Source: Sphingomonas sanguinis (lineage in GTDB: Bacteria; Pseudomonadota; Alphaproteobacteria; Sphingomonadales; Sphingomonadaceae). Taken from it: a DNA stretch of 64,000 nucleotides. Every line of letters begins with the position of its first letter. Position 1 is the stretch's first letter. The stretch covers positions 124,001 to 188,000 of the forward strand of contig NZ_LDTE01000010.1 of the NCBI RefSeq assembly GCF_001476905.1, in the 5' to 3' direction. A program made the translations under genes and the position numbers. This document shows positions 27,413 to 35,670 of the stretch, in pieces. The notes beneath the pieces are model-generated. The model ran no database searches, was not told where the DNA came from, and saw only the letters and a list, made by a program, of their open reading frames with translations.

Positions 27413-28695
27413 GCGCCGATCCGGGCTTTGCCGTGCGCGGCGGCGTGCTTCATGCCGAGGGCGTGTCGCTCGCCGCCATCGCGCAGGCCGTGGGCACACC
27501 GACCTATGTCTATTCCGCCGCCGCCTTGCGCGCGGCGGCCCGGCGGTTTCGCGACGCGCTCGCCCCCGTTCCGCGCAAAGCACTGGCCTTTGCGGTGAAG
27601 GCCAATCCCTCGCTCGCCGTGCTGAACCTGTTGCGCGACGAAGGGTACGGCGCCGACATCGTGTCGGGCGGGGAGATGACCGCCGCGCTCAACGCCGGAA
27701 TGGCGGCGCGCGACATCGCTTTTTCAGGCGTCGGCAAGACGCCGGAGGAACTGGCGCAGGCGCTTCGTGCCGGGGTCGGCCATATCAATCTGGAGAGCGA
27801 GCGCGAGGGCGAGGTGCTGGCGGCGATCGCGGTGCGCATGGGGCGGGCCGCCCCGGCGCTGCTGCGCGTCAATCCGGATGTCGATGCGGGCACTCATGCC
27901 AAGATCACCACCGGCACCAGCGACAGCAAGTTTGGGGTAGCGATTGCCGATGCGCTCGCCATTTACGATCGATTGGCCGCACGCCCCGGCCTGTCGCTTC
28001 AGGGCGTGGCGGTCCATATCGGCAGCCAGATCATGGCGCTCGATCCGCTGGAGGCCGCGTATCGCCGCGTCGGCGAACTGGTCGCGGCGCTGCGGGCGCG
28101 GGGGCATGGGATCACCCATGTCGATCTCGGCGGGGGACTGGGCATCGACTATCGTGGCGGGGCGGATGCCGATGTCGCGGCCTATGGTGCGATGGTGGCG
28201 CGCGTCACCCGAGACTGGGACGCGACGCTGCTGTTCGAGCCGGGGCGTTATATCGCCGGCCATGCCGGAGTGCTGCTGACCCGTGTGCTCTGGGTCAAGC
28301 CCGGGGAGGAATGTCCCTTCGTCGTGATCGATGCGGGCATGAACGACCTTGCCCGGCCCGCGCTGTACGACGCGTGGCACGATTTCGCGGCGGTCGCACC
28401 CAACGGAGCCACGATGCGCGCGCATGTGGTCGGCCCGGTGTGCGAAAGCAGCGACCGCTTCGCTCGCGCGCGGATGATCGACCGGGTGGGCGAGGGCGAC
28501 CTGGCCGTGATCCGGGACGTGGGTGCTTACGGCGCGTCGATGGCCTCCTGCTACAACAGCCGCGCGCTGGCCGCCGAGGTGATGGTGGAGGGCGGCCGCT
28601 TCGCGCTGATCGCCCCGCGCATCGCGTCGGCGGATATCCGTCCGCAGACCCTGCCCGATGAGTGGCAGGAGGCAGCGCTGGGCCGGGCCGCGTAA
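27409..28695 (+). CDS. lysA: Diaminopimelate decarboxylase
   Basis: Decarboxylates meso-diaminopimelate to lysine, the final step of lysine synthesis, using pyridoxal phosphate. The 428-residue fold-type III enzyme has the PLP lysine Lys64 (FAVKANPS), the His/Gly-rich phosphate site (HIGSQI, DLGGGLG, FEPGRYI) and the cysteine loop GPVCESSD that completes the active site of the dimer. Its ATG overlaps the upstream small gene. The downstream gene asd, an earlier enzyme of the same pathway, follows after 98 bases. Confidence 0.97.
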   Translation: MSADPGFAVRGGVLHAEGVSLAAIAQAVGTPTYVYSAAALRAAARRFRDALAPVPRKALAFAVKANPSLAVLNLLRDEGYGADIVSGGEMTAALNAGMAARDIAFSGVGKTPEELAQALRAGVGHINLESEREGEVLAAIAVRMGRAAPALLRVNPDVDAGTHAKITTGTSDSKFGVAIADALAIYDRLAARPGLSLQGVAVHIGSQIMALDPLEAAYRRVGELVAALRARGHGITHVDLGGGLGIDYRGGADADVAAYGAMVARVTRDWDATLLFEPGRYIAGHAGVLLTRVLWVKPGEECPFVVIDAGMNDLARPALYDAWHDFAAVAPNGATMRAHVVGPVCESSDRFARARMIDRVGEGDLAVIRDVGAYGASMASCYNSRALAAEVMVEGGRFALIAPRIASADIRPQTLPDEWQEAALGRAA

Positions 28696-28793
28696 ATCCC
28701 GGCTTGGCCTTGCCCAACGCGCACTTTTCGCAAAGTTGGTGGACGTGTCCGCGCAATGACGCTACCGGCTCACGCTTCCGAGTGGAGGGTATG

Positions 28794-29822
28794 ATGGGTT
28801 ATCGCGTGGTGGTCGCCGGGGCGACGGGCAATGTCGGCCGGGAAATGATCAACATTCTGGCGGAGCGGGAATTCCCGATCGACGAACTGGCGGTCGTCGC
28901 CTCGTCGCGCAGCCAGGGCGACCAGATCGAATATGGTGAGACGGGCAAGATGCTCACCATCAAGAATATCGAGCATTTCGATCCGACCGGCTGGGACATG
29001 GCGCTGTTCGCGATCGGATCGGACGCGACCAAGGTCTATGCGCCCAAATTCGCCGCCGCCGGTTGCGTCGTGATCGACAATTCGTCGCTCTATCGCATGG
29101 ACCCGGACGTGCCGCTGATCGTGCCGGAGGTGAACCCCGACGCGATCGACGGCTACAAGGCGAAGAACATCATCGCCAACCCGAACTGCTCGACCGCGCA
29201 GATGGTCGTGGCGCTGAAGCCCCTACATGACAAGGCGACTATCAAGCGCGTCGTCGTCGCGACCTATCAGTCGGTGTCGGGCGCGGGCAAGGCGGGCATG
29301 GACGAGCTGTTCGAGCAGAGCCGCAACATCTTCGTCGGCGACCCCGCCGAGCCCAAGAAGTTCACCAAGCAGATCGCCTTCAACGTGATCCCGCATATCG
29401 ACAGCTTCCTCGACGACGGTTCGACCAAGGAAGAGTGGAAGATGGTTGCCGAGACCAAGAAGATACTCGACCCCAAGGTCAAGGTGACGGCGACCTGCGT
29501 GCGCGTGCCGGTGTTCGTCGGCCACTCGGAAGCGCTGAACATCGAGTTCCAGAACGAAATCTCGGCCGAGGAAGCCCAGGACATCCTGCGCGAGGCGCCC
29601 GGCGTCATGCTGATCGACAAGCGTGAGGATGGGGGATACGTCACGCCCGTCGAGTGCGTCGGCGACTATGCGACTTTCATCAGCCGCGTGCGCGAGGACT
29701 CGACGGTCGATAACGGCCTGTCGCTGTGGTGCGTGTCGGACAATCTGCGGAAAGGTGCCGCGCTGAATGCGGTTCAGATCGCCGAACTGCTCGGTCGCCG
29801 CCACCTGAAGAAGGGCGACTGA
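28794..29822 (+). CDS. asd: Aspartate-semialdehyde dehydrogenase
   Basis: Reduces aspartyl phosphate to aspartate semialdehyde with NADPH, feeding lysine/diaminopimelate, threonine and methionine. The 342-residue protein has the nucleotide motif GATGNVG (9-15), catalytic Cys132 (NPNCSTAQ) and the GHSEALNIEF region that carries the second catalytic histidine. Two consecutive ATGs occur. I take the second (28794) because the GGAGG site is five bases before it. A 130-bp hairpin element begins 8 bases after the stop. Confidence 0.96.
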   Translation: MGYRVVVAGATGNVGREMINILAEREFPIDELAVVASSRSQGDQIEYGETGKMLTIKNIEHFDPTGWDMALFAIGSDATKVYAPKFAAAGCVVIDNSSLYRMDPDVPLIVPEVNPDAIDGYKAKNIIANPNCSTAQMVVALKPLHDKATIKRVVVATYQSVSGAGKAGMDELFEQSRNIFVGDPAEPKKFTKQIAFNVIPHIDSFLDDGSTKEEWKMVAETKKILDPKVKVTATCVRVPVFVGHSEALNIEFQNEISAEEAQDILREAPGVMLIDKREDGGYVTPVECVGDYATFISRVREDSTVDNGLSLWCVSDNLRKGAALNAVQIAELLGRRHLKKGD

Positions 29823-29829
29823 GCCTAAA

Positions 29830-29959
29830 CTCCTCCCCGGTAACGGGGAGGGGGACCATGCGAAGCATGGTGGAGGGGGCTCTCCGCCGGGCGAGTCCTG
29901 TGTCGCAGCCCCCCTCCGTCAGCGCATACGCGCTGCCACCTCCCCGTGCCGGGGAGGAT
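29830..29959. repeat. 130-bp nested-palindrome element (full-length copy 2)
   Basis: It has the same architecture as 25163-25278: outer TCCTCCCC/GGGGAGGA arms, an inner GGTGGAGGGGG block facing CCCCCCTCCGTCAG, and a GCTGCCACCTCCCC block near the right end. The middle differs, with compensating changes between arms, as expected if structure is preserved. It lies between asd and the convergent YitT-like gene. Confidence 0.8.
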
Positions 29960-29963
29960 ATTC

Positions 29964-30608
29964 TTACCGCCCCATATACAATCCCGGCCGGTGCCAGGCG
30001 AAGAGGATCAGGCTGATCGCCGCCGCGCTGATCGCCGACCACATCATTTGCGGGCCCGAGACGACCGGGATCGCCATCGCGAGAATGACGACGTCGAGCG
30101 CGACCTGAGTCATGCCCATATTCCATCCGCGCTTGCGATAGAGCCAGATGGTGATGACCCCGGTGCCGCCGACCCCGGCCTGGTGCCGGGCGAGTGCCAA
30201 GATGCCCATGCCGATCACGGTGCCGCCGACCAGCGCGGCAAAGGCCGGATGCACCCCGTCGACATGTACCGACACCCGCGTGATCGCCGAGGCGACGCCG
30301 ATGCCGACATTGACCAGCACCGTCTTTACCGCGAACCGCGCGCCCATCACCTTGTGCGCGAACAGGAAGAAGGGGATGTTGACCAGCGTGAACAGCACGC
30401 CCGCGGGCAATGGCAGCAGATAGGACAGCAGCAGCGCGACGCCCGCGATCCCGCCGGTCACCAGCCCCGCCGCCTTCAGGAACATCAGTCCGACGATCAG
30501 CAGGGTCACGCCGATGAAGATCGCATAGGCGTCTTCGAGCAGGCTGTGCGGACGCCCGATCGGGCTGGGCGGCAGGGTTTCGGCAGGGGAAGCGGTCGCT
30601 GCGGTCAT
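29964..30608 (-). CDS. YitT family membrane protein
   Basis: A 214-residue inner-membrane protein with about six helices, matching the YitT family (Pfam YitT_membrane type). Characteristic features are GLVTGGIAGVALLLSY near 48-63 and VGGTGVITIWLYRKRGWNMG near 145-164. Family members have unknown transport or scaffold roles. Here there is no C-terminal DUF2179 domain. The start ATG 30608 is supported by codon use. The 106-base gap to the next minus-strand gene shows nothing notable. Confidence 0.82.
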   Translation of the reverse strand: MTAATASPAETLPPSPIGRPHSLLEDAYAIFIGVTLLIVGLMFLKAAGLVTGGIAGVALLLSYLLPLPAGVLFTLVNIPFFLFAHKVMGARFAVKTVLVNVGIGVASAITRVSVHVDGVHPAFAALVGGTVIGMGILALARHQAGVGGTGVITIWLYRKRGWNMGMTQVALDVVILAMAIPVVSGPQMMWSAISAAAISLILFAWHRPGLYMGR

Positions 30609-30714
30609 CGAGGGTCCGGGTCAAGGGTCCGGCATCCGCTCCTGATGGCCCTGCTTCTTGGCGGCAGAGCGGAAGCCCTTACCGCAATCGAACCGAAACG
30701 CCAATTCCTGGGCT

Positions 30715-31248
30715 TTATCGCAGCATCAACCAGCCCAGGCCGATCATCACGGTCAGCGCGTAGAGCCCGCCCTTGGCGCGCAGCAGATAGTTCGCGCCCA
30801 GCACCCCTGTCGCGGCCAGGGCACAGGCCGCGACCCGGTCTGCGGCGATCCATTCCAGCGTGACGATCGCGCCGACCATGTTCGCCGCCGCGTTGACCGC
30901 GATCCACAGATAGGATGGGAAGACGCCGATCGATCCGATGAGCGGCATCTTGATCGTGGCGAAACCGCGCATCGTGCCGGGAAACAGATCGGCGGCCAGG
31001 TGAAAGCCCACGCCGAAGCCCAGCCCCGCCGCCACCGGCCAGGTCCGCAGGTCGAGCGTCGCGATGTAGAAGGGCAGGACGCTGTGCACCAGCGCGCTGC
31101 GATGCTGGAGCTGGAGCGGCGTATCGAGATCGGGCAGTCGCGTTCCCGCCGCCGTGGCCGCCGCCACGGTCGCGATCAGCATCCACGGTCCGCCCCCTCC
31201 GGCAAAGGCCAGGATGACTGCCAGAAGGAGAAACAGGGCGGCTGCCAT
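30715..31248 (-). CDS. YdjM/DUF457-like membrane-bound metal-dependent hydrolase
   Basis: A 177-residue integral membrane protein with conserved metal-binding-type motifs between helices: TRLPDLDTP (about 36-44), HRSALVHS (49-56) and GFHLAADLFP (81-90). These match the YdjM (LexA-regulated in E. coli)/DUF457 family, predicted membrane hydrolases related to phosphatidic-acid phosphatase-like folds. There is no recognisable SOS box upstream. It diverges from a transmembrane regulator gene across about 200 bases, so the two could be functionally linked. Confidence 0.75.
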   Translation of the reverse strand: MAAALFLLLAVILAFAGGGGPWMLIATVAAATAAGTRLPDLDTPLQLQHRSALVHSVLPFYIATLDLRTWPVAAGLGFGVGFHLAADLFPGTMRGFATIKMPLIGSIGVFPSYLWIAVNAAANMVGAIVTLEWIAADRVAACALAATGVLGANYLLRAKGGLYALTVMIGLGWLMLR

Positions 31249-31445
31249 GGATGGCGGCTACCGGCTTGTACTCCTTTTGTCCATAATCGGGACTCAGGCT
31301 TTTGCAGAAAAAAGCACGGATTCCCGCCATTTTGCGGCGATGTGATGACACAGGGACTCAGCCGTCGAGCGGCGGAGCCTCCGGCAGGGCGAAGTACAAT
31401 TTTTTAAGGGTGGCGGCGGGGGCTCGCGACGGCATAGTTCGCCCT

Positions 31446-32213
31446 ATGACGATGCAGGGCAAAGCGGGCGTCGCGGCGCTGACCGAGCGGGAGAAGCAGA
31501 CGCTGCGCCTGATCGTGCGGGGGCACGATGCCAAGTCGATCGCGCGCGAATTGAACCTGTCGGTCCACACGATCAACGAACGTCTTCGCGACGCGCGGCG
31601 CAAGCTGGCGGTGTCGAGCAGTCGGGAGGCGGCGCGGATGCTGCTGGAGGTCGAGGATCGGCCACCGACCCCCAATTCTATGGGGGACAGGCCAATCGGG
31701 GAGGAACGGTCGGGCCCGATCACGCAGGAAGATTCGGCGCCGGACATCGGCGCGGGGCGCGGCATCCGCCGCCCTCGGATCATTATCGGAGCGATGCTCA
31801 TGACCCTTGTCCTCAGCCTGCTGGCCCTTGGCGGCTTGGCTCATCTGACCTCCACACCGCCGCAAGCGGCTCCGACGGTGGCCGCCGATCCGGCGGTAGT
31901 AGAGGTCGCACAGCGTTTCCTGCAATTGATCGACCAGGGCCGCTGGGCCGACAGCTATCACCTGACCACGACCAGCTTTCGCCAGCTCAACACCGAACAG
32001 GTCTGGGCCGCCGCGTCGGAAAAGGTGCGGACGCCCTTGGGCAAGACGGTGTCGCGGACGCTGCTCAGCCAGGACGATATTCCCGCACCGCCCGCCGGGT
32101 ATCGGATGGTACGGTTCACCACCCGCTTCGGCACCTCGGCGGCGATCGTCGAGACCGTGACGCTGGAGCGGGAGAACGGTGAATGGCGCGTTGCGGGCAT
32201 CTATGTGGGTTAG
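31446..32213 (+). CDS. Transmembrane LuxR-type regulator with DUF4019 sensor domain
   Basis: A 255-residue one-component regulator. The N-terminal cytoplasmic part (about 10-66) is a LuxR/GerE helix-turn-helix (LTEREKQTLRLIV...SIARELNLSVHTINERLRDARRKL). A Pro/Ser linker follows, then one transmembrane helix (111-134). The periplasmic C-terminal part (about 150-255) looks like DUF4019, a small NTF2-like fold (FLQLIDQGRWADSYHLTT). This order, DNA-binding domain inside and sensor outside, is like ToxR. Start ATG 31446 or 31452. No clear ribosome site. Its targets are unknown, but the divergent YdjM-like gene is a natural candidate. Confidence 0.82.
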   Translation: MTMQGKAGVAALTEREKQTLRLIVRGHDAKSIARELNLSVHTINERLRDARRKLAVSSSREAARMLLEVEDRPPTPNSMGDRPIGEERSGPITQEDSAPDIGAGRGIRRPRIIIGAMLMTLVLSLLALGGLAHLTSTPPQAAPTVAADPAVVEVAQRFLQLIDQGRWADSYHLTTTSFRQLNTEQVWAAASEKVRTPLGKTVSRTLLSQDDIPAPPAGYRMVRFTTRFGTSAAIVETVTLERENGEWRVAGIYVG

Positions 32214-32242
32214 GAGAAATCGCAAGGATACGGGATGACCTT

Positions 32243-32269
32243 CATTCCTCCCCTGCAAGGGGAGGAATG
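32243..32269. repeat. 27-bp perfect hairpin (single-unit repeat form)
   Basis: The arms CATTCCTCCCCT and AGGGGAGGAATG pair perfectly around GCA, 30 bases after the stop of the DUF4019 regulator. It equals the outer arms of the 116-bp element and may be its reduced form, possibly acting at the transcript 3' end. Confidence 0.8.
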
Positions 32270-32365
32270 AGAAGAGGAGGATAGGGTGGCCGGATGAGAG
32301 GTCCACATCCCGCCCGATCCGTATTAGGAAGCGGCCATCCCGCCTTCCAACCGGAGACCGAACCC

Positions 32366-33127
32366 TTGGCCGACACCGCCCCCGAAACCCGTTTCTTTGA
32401 CAGCTTCGACGGGACGCCGATCGCGTGGCGCGAGATGGGGGAGGGGCGGCCATTGGTGCTGATCCACGGCTATTTCTCCGACGCCCAGACCAACTGGATT
32501 CGCTACGGCCACGCCGCCGCCATCGCCGCCAAGGGTTACCGGGTCATCATGCCCGACCTGCGCGCGCACGGAGAAAGCGGAAAGCCGCATGACCCCGCCG
32601 CCTATCCCAAGGACGCGCTGACCCGCGACGGCCATGCGCTGGTCGAGCATCTGGGGCTGACCGACTATGATCTGGGCGGCTATTCGCTGGGCGCGCGGAC
32701 GGTCAGCCGGATGCTGGCGACCGGGGCGGAGCCGGGCAAGGCGATCTTTGCGGGCATGGGGCTGGAGGGGCTGCTCCACACCGACCGGCGGGTGGAGCAC
32801 TTTACCAATATTCTCACCCGACTGGGCGAGCATCCGCGCGGCACGCCGGAATGGATGGCCGAGGCGTTTCTCAAGACCACCGGTGGCGACCCGGTGGCGC
32901 TGCTCCATATTCTCCAGACCTTTGCCGACACGCCGCTATCGGCGATCGAGGGCTTCGACCTGCCTGCTCTGGTCGTGGCCGGGGTCGATGATTTCGACAA
33001 TGGCGCGGCGCTCGATCTGGCGGAGGCCCTGCCGCGCGGCCGCTATGTCGAAATTCCCGGCAATCACATGAGTTCGGTGACCAAGCCCGAACTGGGTACG
33101 GCGATCGCGCAATTCCTCTCCGCTTGA
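32366..33127 (+). CDS. Alpha/beta hydrolase
   Basis: A 253-residue cytoplasmic alpha/beta-hydrolase-fold enzyme. The nucleophile is Ser107 in GGYSLGAR, with LVLIHGYFSDA (30-40) forming the oxyanion region, Asp208 or Asp209 (VVAGVDDFD) and His234 (PGNHMSS) completing the triad. The substrate is unknown, and closeness to esterases or C-C hydrolases cannot be resolved by eye. I start at TTG 32366, nine bases after a GGAG site and directly before the conserved part. An ATG at 32294 would add 24 residues of low conservation. Confidence 0.82.
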   Translation: MADTAPETRFFDSFDGTPIAWREMGEGRPLVLIHGYFSDAQTNWIRYGHAAAIAAKGYRVIMPDLRAHGESGKPHDPAAYPKDALTRDGHALVEHLGLTDYDLGGYSLGARTVSRMLATGAEPGKAIFAGMGLEGLLHTDRRVEHFTNILTRLGEHPRGTPEWMAEAFLKTTGGDPVALLHILQTFADTPLSAIEGFDLPALVVAGVDDFDNGAALDLAEALPRGRYVEIPGNHMSSVTKPELGTAIAQFLSA

Positions 33128-33203
33128 CGGCGGCGGGCAAAGCCGCGCAACTGCGCGCCATCCGCCCCGTTTCGAGGGCGATTCAGGACTTTAGGGGACC
33201 AGC

Positions 33204-35045
33204 ATGATCCGTTCTGCCGTGTCGGGCACCGTACTCACCTTCGCGCTTGCCAGCGCCGCGCATGCCCAGACCGCTCCGACGCCCGCCGCGCCTGCGGCCC
33301 AGCCCGCGCCGACCGTCGCGGGGGCCGACGCCTTTGTCGCCGAGGCCGAGAAGACCCTCGCCGAGAAATCGGTCGGGGCGCAGCAGATCGCCTGGGTCAA
33401 CGCGACCTATATCACCGACGACACCGATGCGCTGGCCGCGGCGTCGGGCGCGGAGATGACCGACCTTGCCGTCCGATATGGTTTGCAGGCGGCGCGATAT
33501 CAGGCGCTGCCGGGCCTGTCCTATGACACCAAGCGCAAGCTCGACCTGCTGCGCGGCGGCATCACGCTGCCCGCACCGACGACGCCGGGCGCCTCGGCGC
33601 AGCTGTCGATGCTGACCACGCGCATGTCGTCCTCCTATGGCAAGGGCAAGGGCTTGCAGAACGGCCAGCCGATCAATGGATCGGACATCGAAGCCGCGAT
33701 GGGCAGCGAGCGCGATCCCGCCAAGCTGAAGGAGATGTGGGTCAGCTGGCACGACAATGTCGGCGCCCCCATGCGCGCCGATTATGCGCAGATGACCGGC
33801 CTCGCGAACCAGGGCGCCAAGGAGCTGGGCTATGCCGATGCGGGCGCGCTGTGGCGTTCGGGCTATGACATGCCGCCGGAGCAGTTCGCGCAGCTGACCG
33901 ACAAGATCTGGGGCGAGCTGGAGCCGCTGTACAAGGCGCTCCACACCTATGTCCGCTGGAAGCTGAACGAGAAATATGGCGATGCGGTGCAGGCCAAGAC
34001 CGGCCCTATCCGCGCCGACCTGCTCGGCAATATGTGGGCGCAGGAATGGGGCAACATCTATGACCTGGTCGCCCCCAAGGGTGCGGGCGACGTCGGCTAC
34101 GACACGGGCGAGCTGCTAAAGGCCAAGGGGTATGACCCGATCAAGATGGTGAAGACGGGCGAGGGCTTCTATTCCTCGCTGGGCTTTGCGCCACTGCCGC
34201 AGACCTTCTGGCAGCGGTCGCAGATCACCAAGCCCGCCGATCGCGACGTCATCTGCCATGCCTCGGCCTGGGATATCGACAATCTGGACGATATCCGCAT
34301 CAAGATGTGCACGAAGGTCAACGCCGACGACTTCGTGACCATCCATCACGAGCTGGGGCATAACTACTACCAGCGCGCGTACAAGAACCAGCCTTTCCTC
34401 TACAAGAACGGCGCGAATGACGGTTTCCACGAGGCGATCGGCGATACCGTCGCGCTGTCGATCACGCCCGATTATCTGGTGAAGATCGGCCTGCTCGATC
34501 CCGCGAAGGTGCCGAGCGCCGACAAGGATATCGGCCTGCTTCTCCGTCAGGCGATGGACAAGGTGGCGTTCCTGCCCTTCGGCCTGCTGATCGACAAGTG
34601 GCGCTGGGGCGTGTTCTCCGGCCAGATTCCGGCCAGCCAGTATCAGGCGGGCTGGGACGCGCTGCGCCTGAAATATCAGGGCGTGGTACCGCCGGTCGCG
34701 CGGGACGAGACGAAGTTCGATCCGGGTGCGAAGTACCACATTCCGGCGGGCGTGCCCTATGCGCGCTATTTCCTGGCGCGGGTGCTCCAGTTCCAATTCT
34801 ACAAGGCGGCCTGCGATCAGGCGGGCTGGAAGGGCCCGCTGCACCGCTGTTCCTTCTATGGCAACAAGAAGGTCGGCGAGAAGCTGAACGCGATGCTGGC
34901 GATGGGCCAGTCCAAGCCGTGGCCGGACGCGCTTCAGGTCTTCACCGGCAGCCGTGAGATGTCGGGCAAGGCGCTGGTCGAATATTTCGCGCCGCTGAAA
35001 GTCTGGCTCGACCAGCAGAACAAGGGCAAGCCGCAGGGCTGGTGA
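33204..35045 (+). CDS. Exported M2 family metallopeptidase (ACE-like peptidyl-dipeptidase)
   Basis: A 613-residue zinc peptidase of family M2 (angiotensin-converting-enzyme type), removing dipeptides from the C-terminus of peptides in the periplasm. A signal peptide (1-21, ending AHA) precedes an Ala/Pro-rich stretch. The zinc motif HELGH is at 382-386 (within HHELGH) and the third zinc ligand is Glu410 (GFHEAIGD). HIPAGVPYARYF and FQFYKAAC in the last third fit the family. It is probably monocistronic, with a terminator-like hairpin directly after the stop. With the S9 peptidase it suggests active periplasmic peptide breakdown. Confidence 0.94.
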   Translation: MIRSAVSGTVLTFALASAAHAQTAPTPAAPAAQPAPTVAGADAFVAEAEKTLAEKSVGAQQIAWVNATYITDDTDALAAASGAEMTDLAVRYGLQAARYQALPGLSYDTKRKLDLLRGGITLPAPTTPGASAQLSMLTTRMSSSYGKGKGLQNGQPINGSDIEAAMGSERDPAKLKEMWVSWHDNVGAPMRADYAQMTGLANQGAKELGYADAGALWRSGYDMPPEQFAQLTDKIWGELEPLYKALHTYVRWKLNEKYGDAVQAKTGPIRADLLGNMWAQEWGNIYDLVAPKGAGDVGYDTGELLKAKGYDPIKMVKTGEGFYSSLGFAPLPQTFWQRSQITKPADRDVICHASAWDIDNLDDIRIKMCTKVNADDFVTIHHELGHNYYQRAYKNQPFLYKNGANDGFHEAIGDTVALSITPDYLVKIGLLDPAKVPSADKDIGLLLRQAMDKVAFLPFGLLIDKWRWGVFSGQIPASQYQAGWDALRLKYQGVVPPVARDETKFDPGAKYHIPAGVPYARYFLARVLQFQFYKAACDQAGWKGPLHRCSFYGNKKVGEKLNAMLAMGQSKPWPDALQVFTGSREMSGKALVEYFAPLKVWLDQQNKGKPQGW

Positions 35046-35051
35046 TGCCCG

Positions 35052-35090
35052 CCCTCTCCCCAAGCCATGCCTGGGGAGAGGGTGTTTTAT
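35052..35090 (+). terminator. Terminator-like hairpin after the M2 peptidase gene
   Basis: CCCTCTCCCCA pairs with TGGGGAGAGGG around a nine-base loop, and TGTTTTAT follows. The 11-bp stem with a short T-rich tail 7 bases after the stop fits a rho-independent terminator. Confidence 0.7.
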
Positions 35091-35162
35091 GGGCATGGCC
35101 GCTTACGGTGTCGGCCCGCCCCGAAATCTCACCCTCGTTCAGGCTGAGCGGAGGAAGGGCAA

Positions 35163-35597
35163 TCAGTCCTTCTTGTTGTCCTTGTCCCGCTTCGCGCTGC
35201 TCCCCTTCAGCGACAACAGCGCGGCGGTGAGCCCGGCCGCCGCCGCCAGACTGCCCAGGATCGAGGCAACACCCCATTTGCCGCCGACCCGGTCCAGCCC
35301 GTGCTTGCCCAACACCGGCGCGGGGGCGGGCTTGATGGCGGCGGGCTTGCGCGGCGGTGCCTTACGCGGGGCGGTACGCTTGGTCGAGCGGGGTTTGGGC
35401 GGAGCCTTGGGCTTGGCCGGGGCCTCGGTCGCGGGGACTTCGGTGCCCTCGAACGGTTCGACTATAGGCACGGCGTCGTCGATCGCCGGCTCTGCTTTGG
35501 CCACGGGGCGTTTACGCGGGGCCGGGGTGCCCGCCGCCTTGGGCGCGGCGCGGCGGCGGGGCGGGCGTGGCTTTTTCGGGTCCGTGGTATCGACCAT
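35163..35597 (-). CDS. Lys/Ala/Pro-rich H1-like protein with C-terminal membrane helix
   Basis: A 144-residue highly basic protein. The first 100 residues are low-complexity, made of Lys, Arg, Ala and Pro (PKKPRPPRRRAAPKAAG, PKPRSTKRTAPRK), like bacterial histone-H1-type proteins. A single hydrophobic segment follows (about 115-132, ASILGSLAAAAGLTAALL), then a charged Lys/Asp tail. A DNA-binding region tethered to the membrane is possible, but a cell-envelope polycation is equally likely. I start at ATG 35597, seven bases after a GGGGGA site. An ATG five codons earlier is possible. It lies 73 bases after amn. Confidence 0.62.
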   Translation of the reverse strand: MVDTTDPKKPRPPRRRAAPKAAGTPAPRKRPVAKAEPAIDDAVPIVEPFEGTEVPATEAPAKPKAPPKPRSTKRTAPRKAPPRKPAAIKPAPAPVLGKHGLDRVGGKWGVASILGSLAAAAGLTAALLSLKGSSAKRDKDNKKD

Positions 35598-35670
35598 GAC
35601 GAAATCCCCCATTCCAACAAAGCAGCTTCGGTTCGTCACCGTAACGCTTGCGCCCGCCCCCGGTTGCCAA

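Noticed and set aside
31446..31650. LuxR-type helix-turn-helix as a quorum-sensing regulator
   Set aside because: There is no autoinducer-binding domain and no luxI homologue nearby. The sensor part is DUF4019 beyond a membrane helix.
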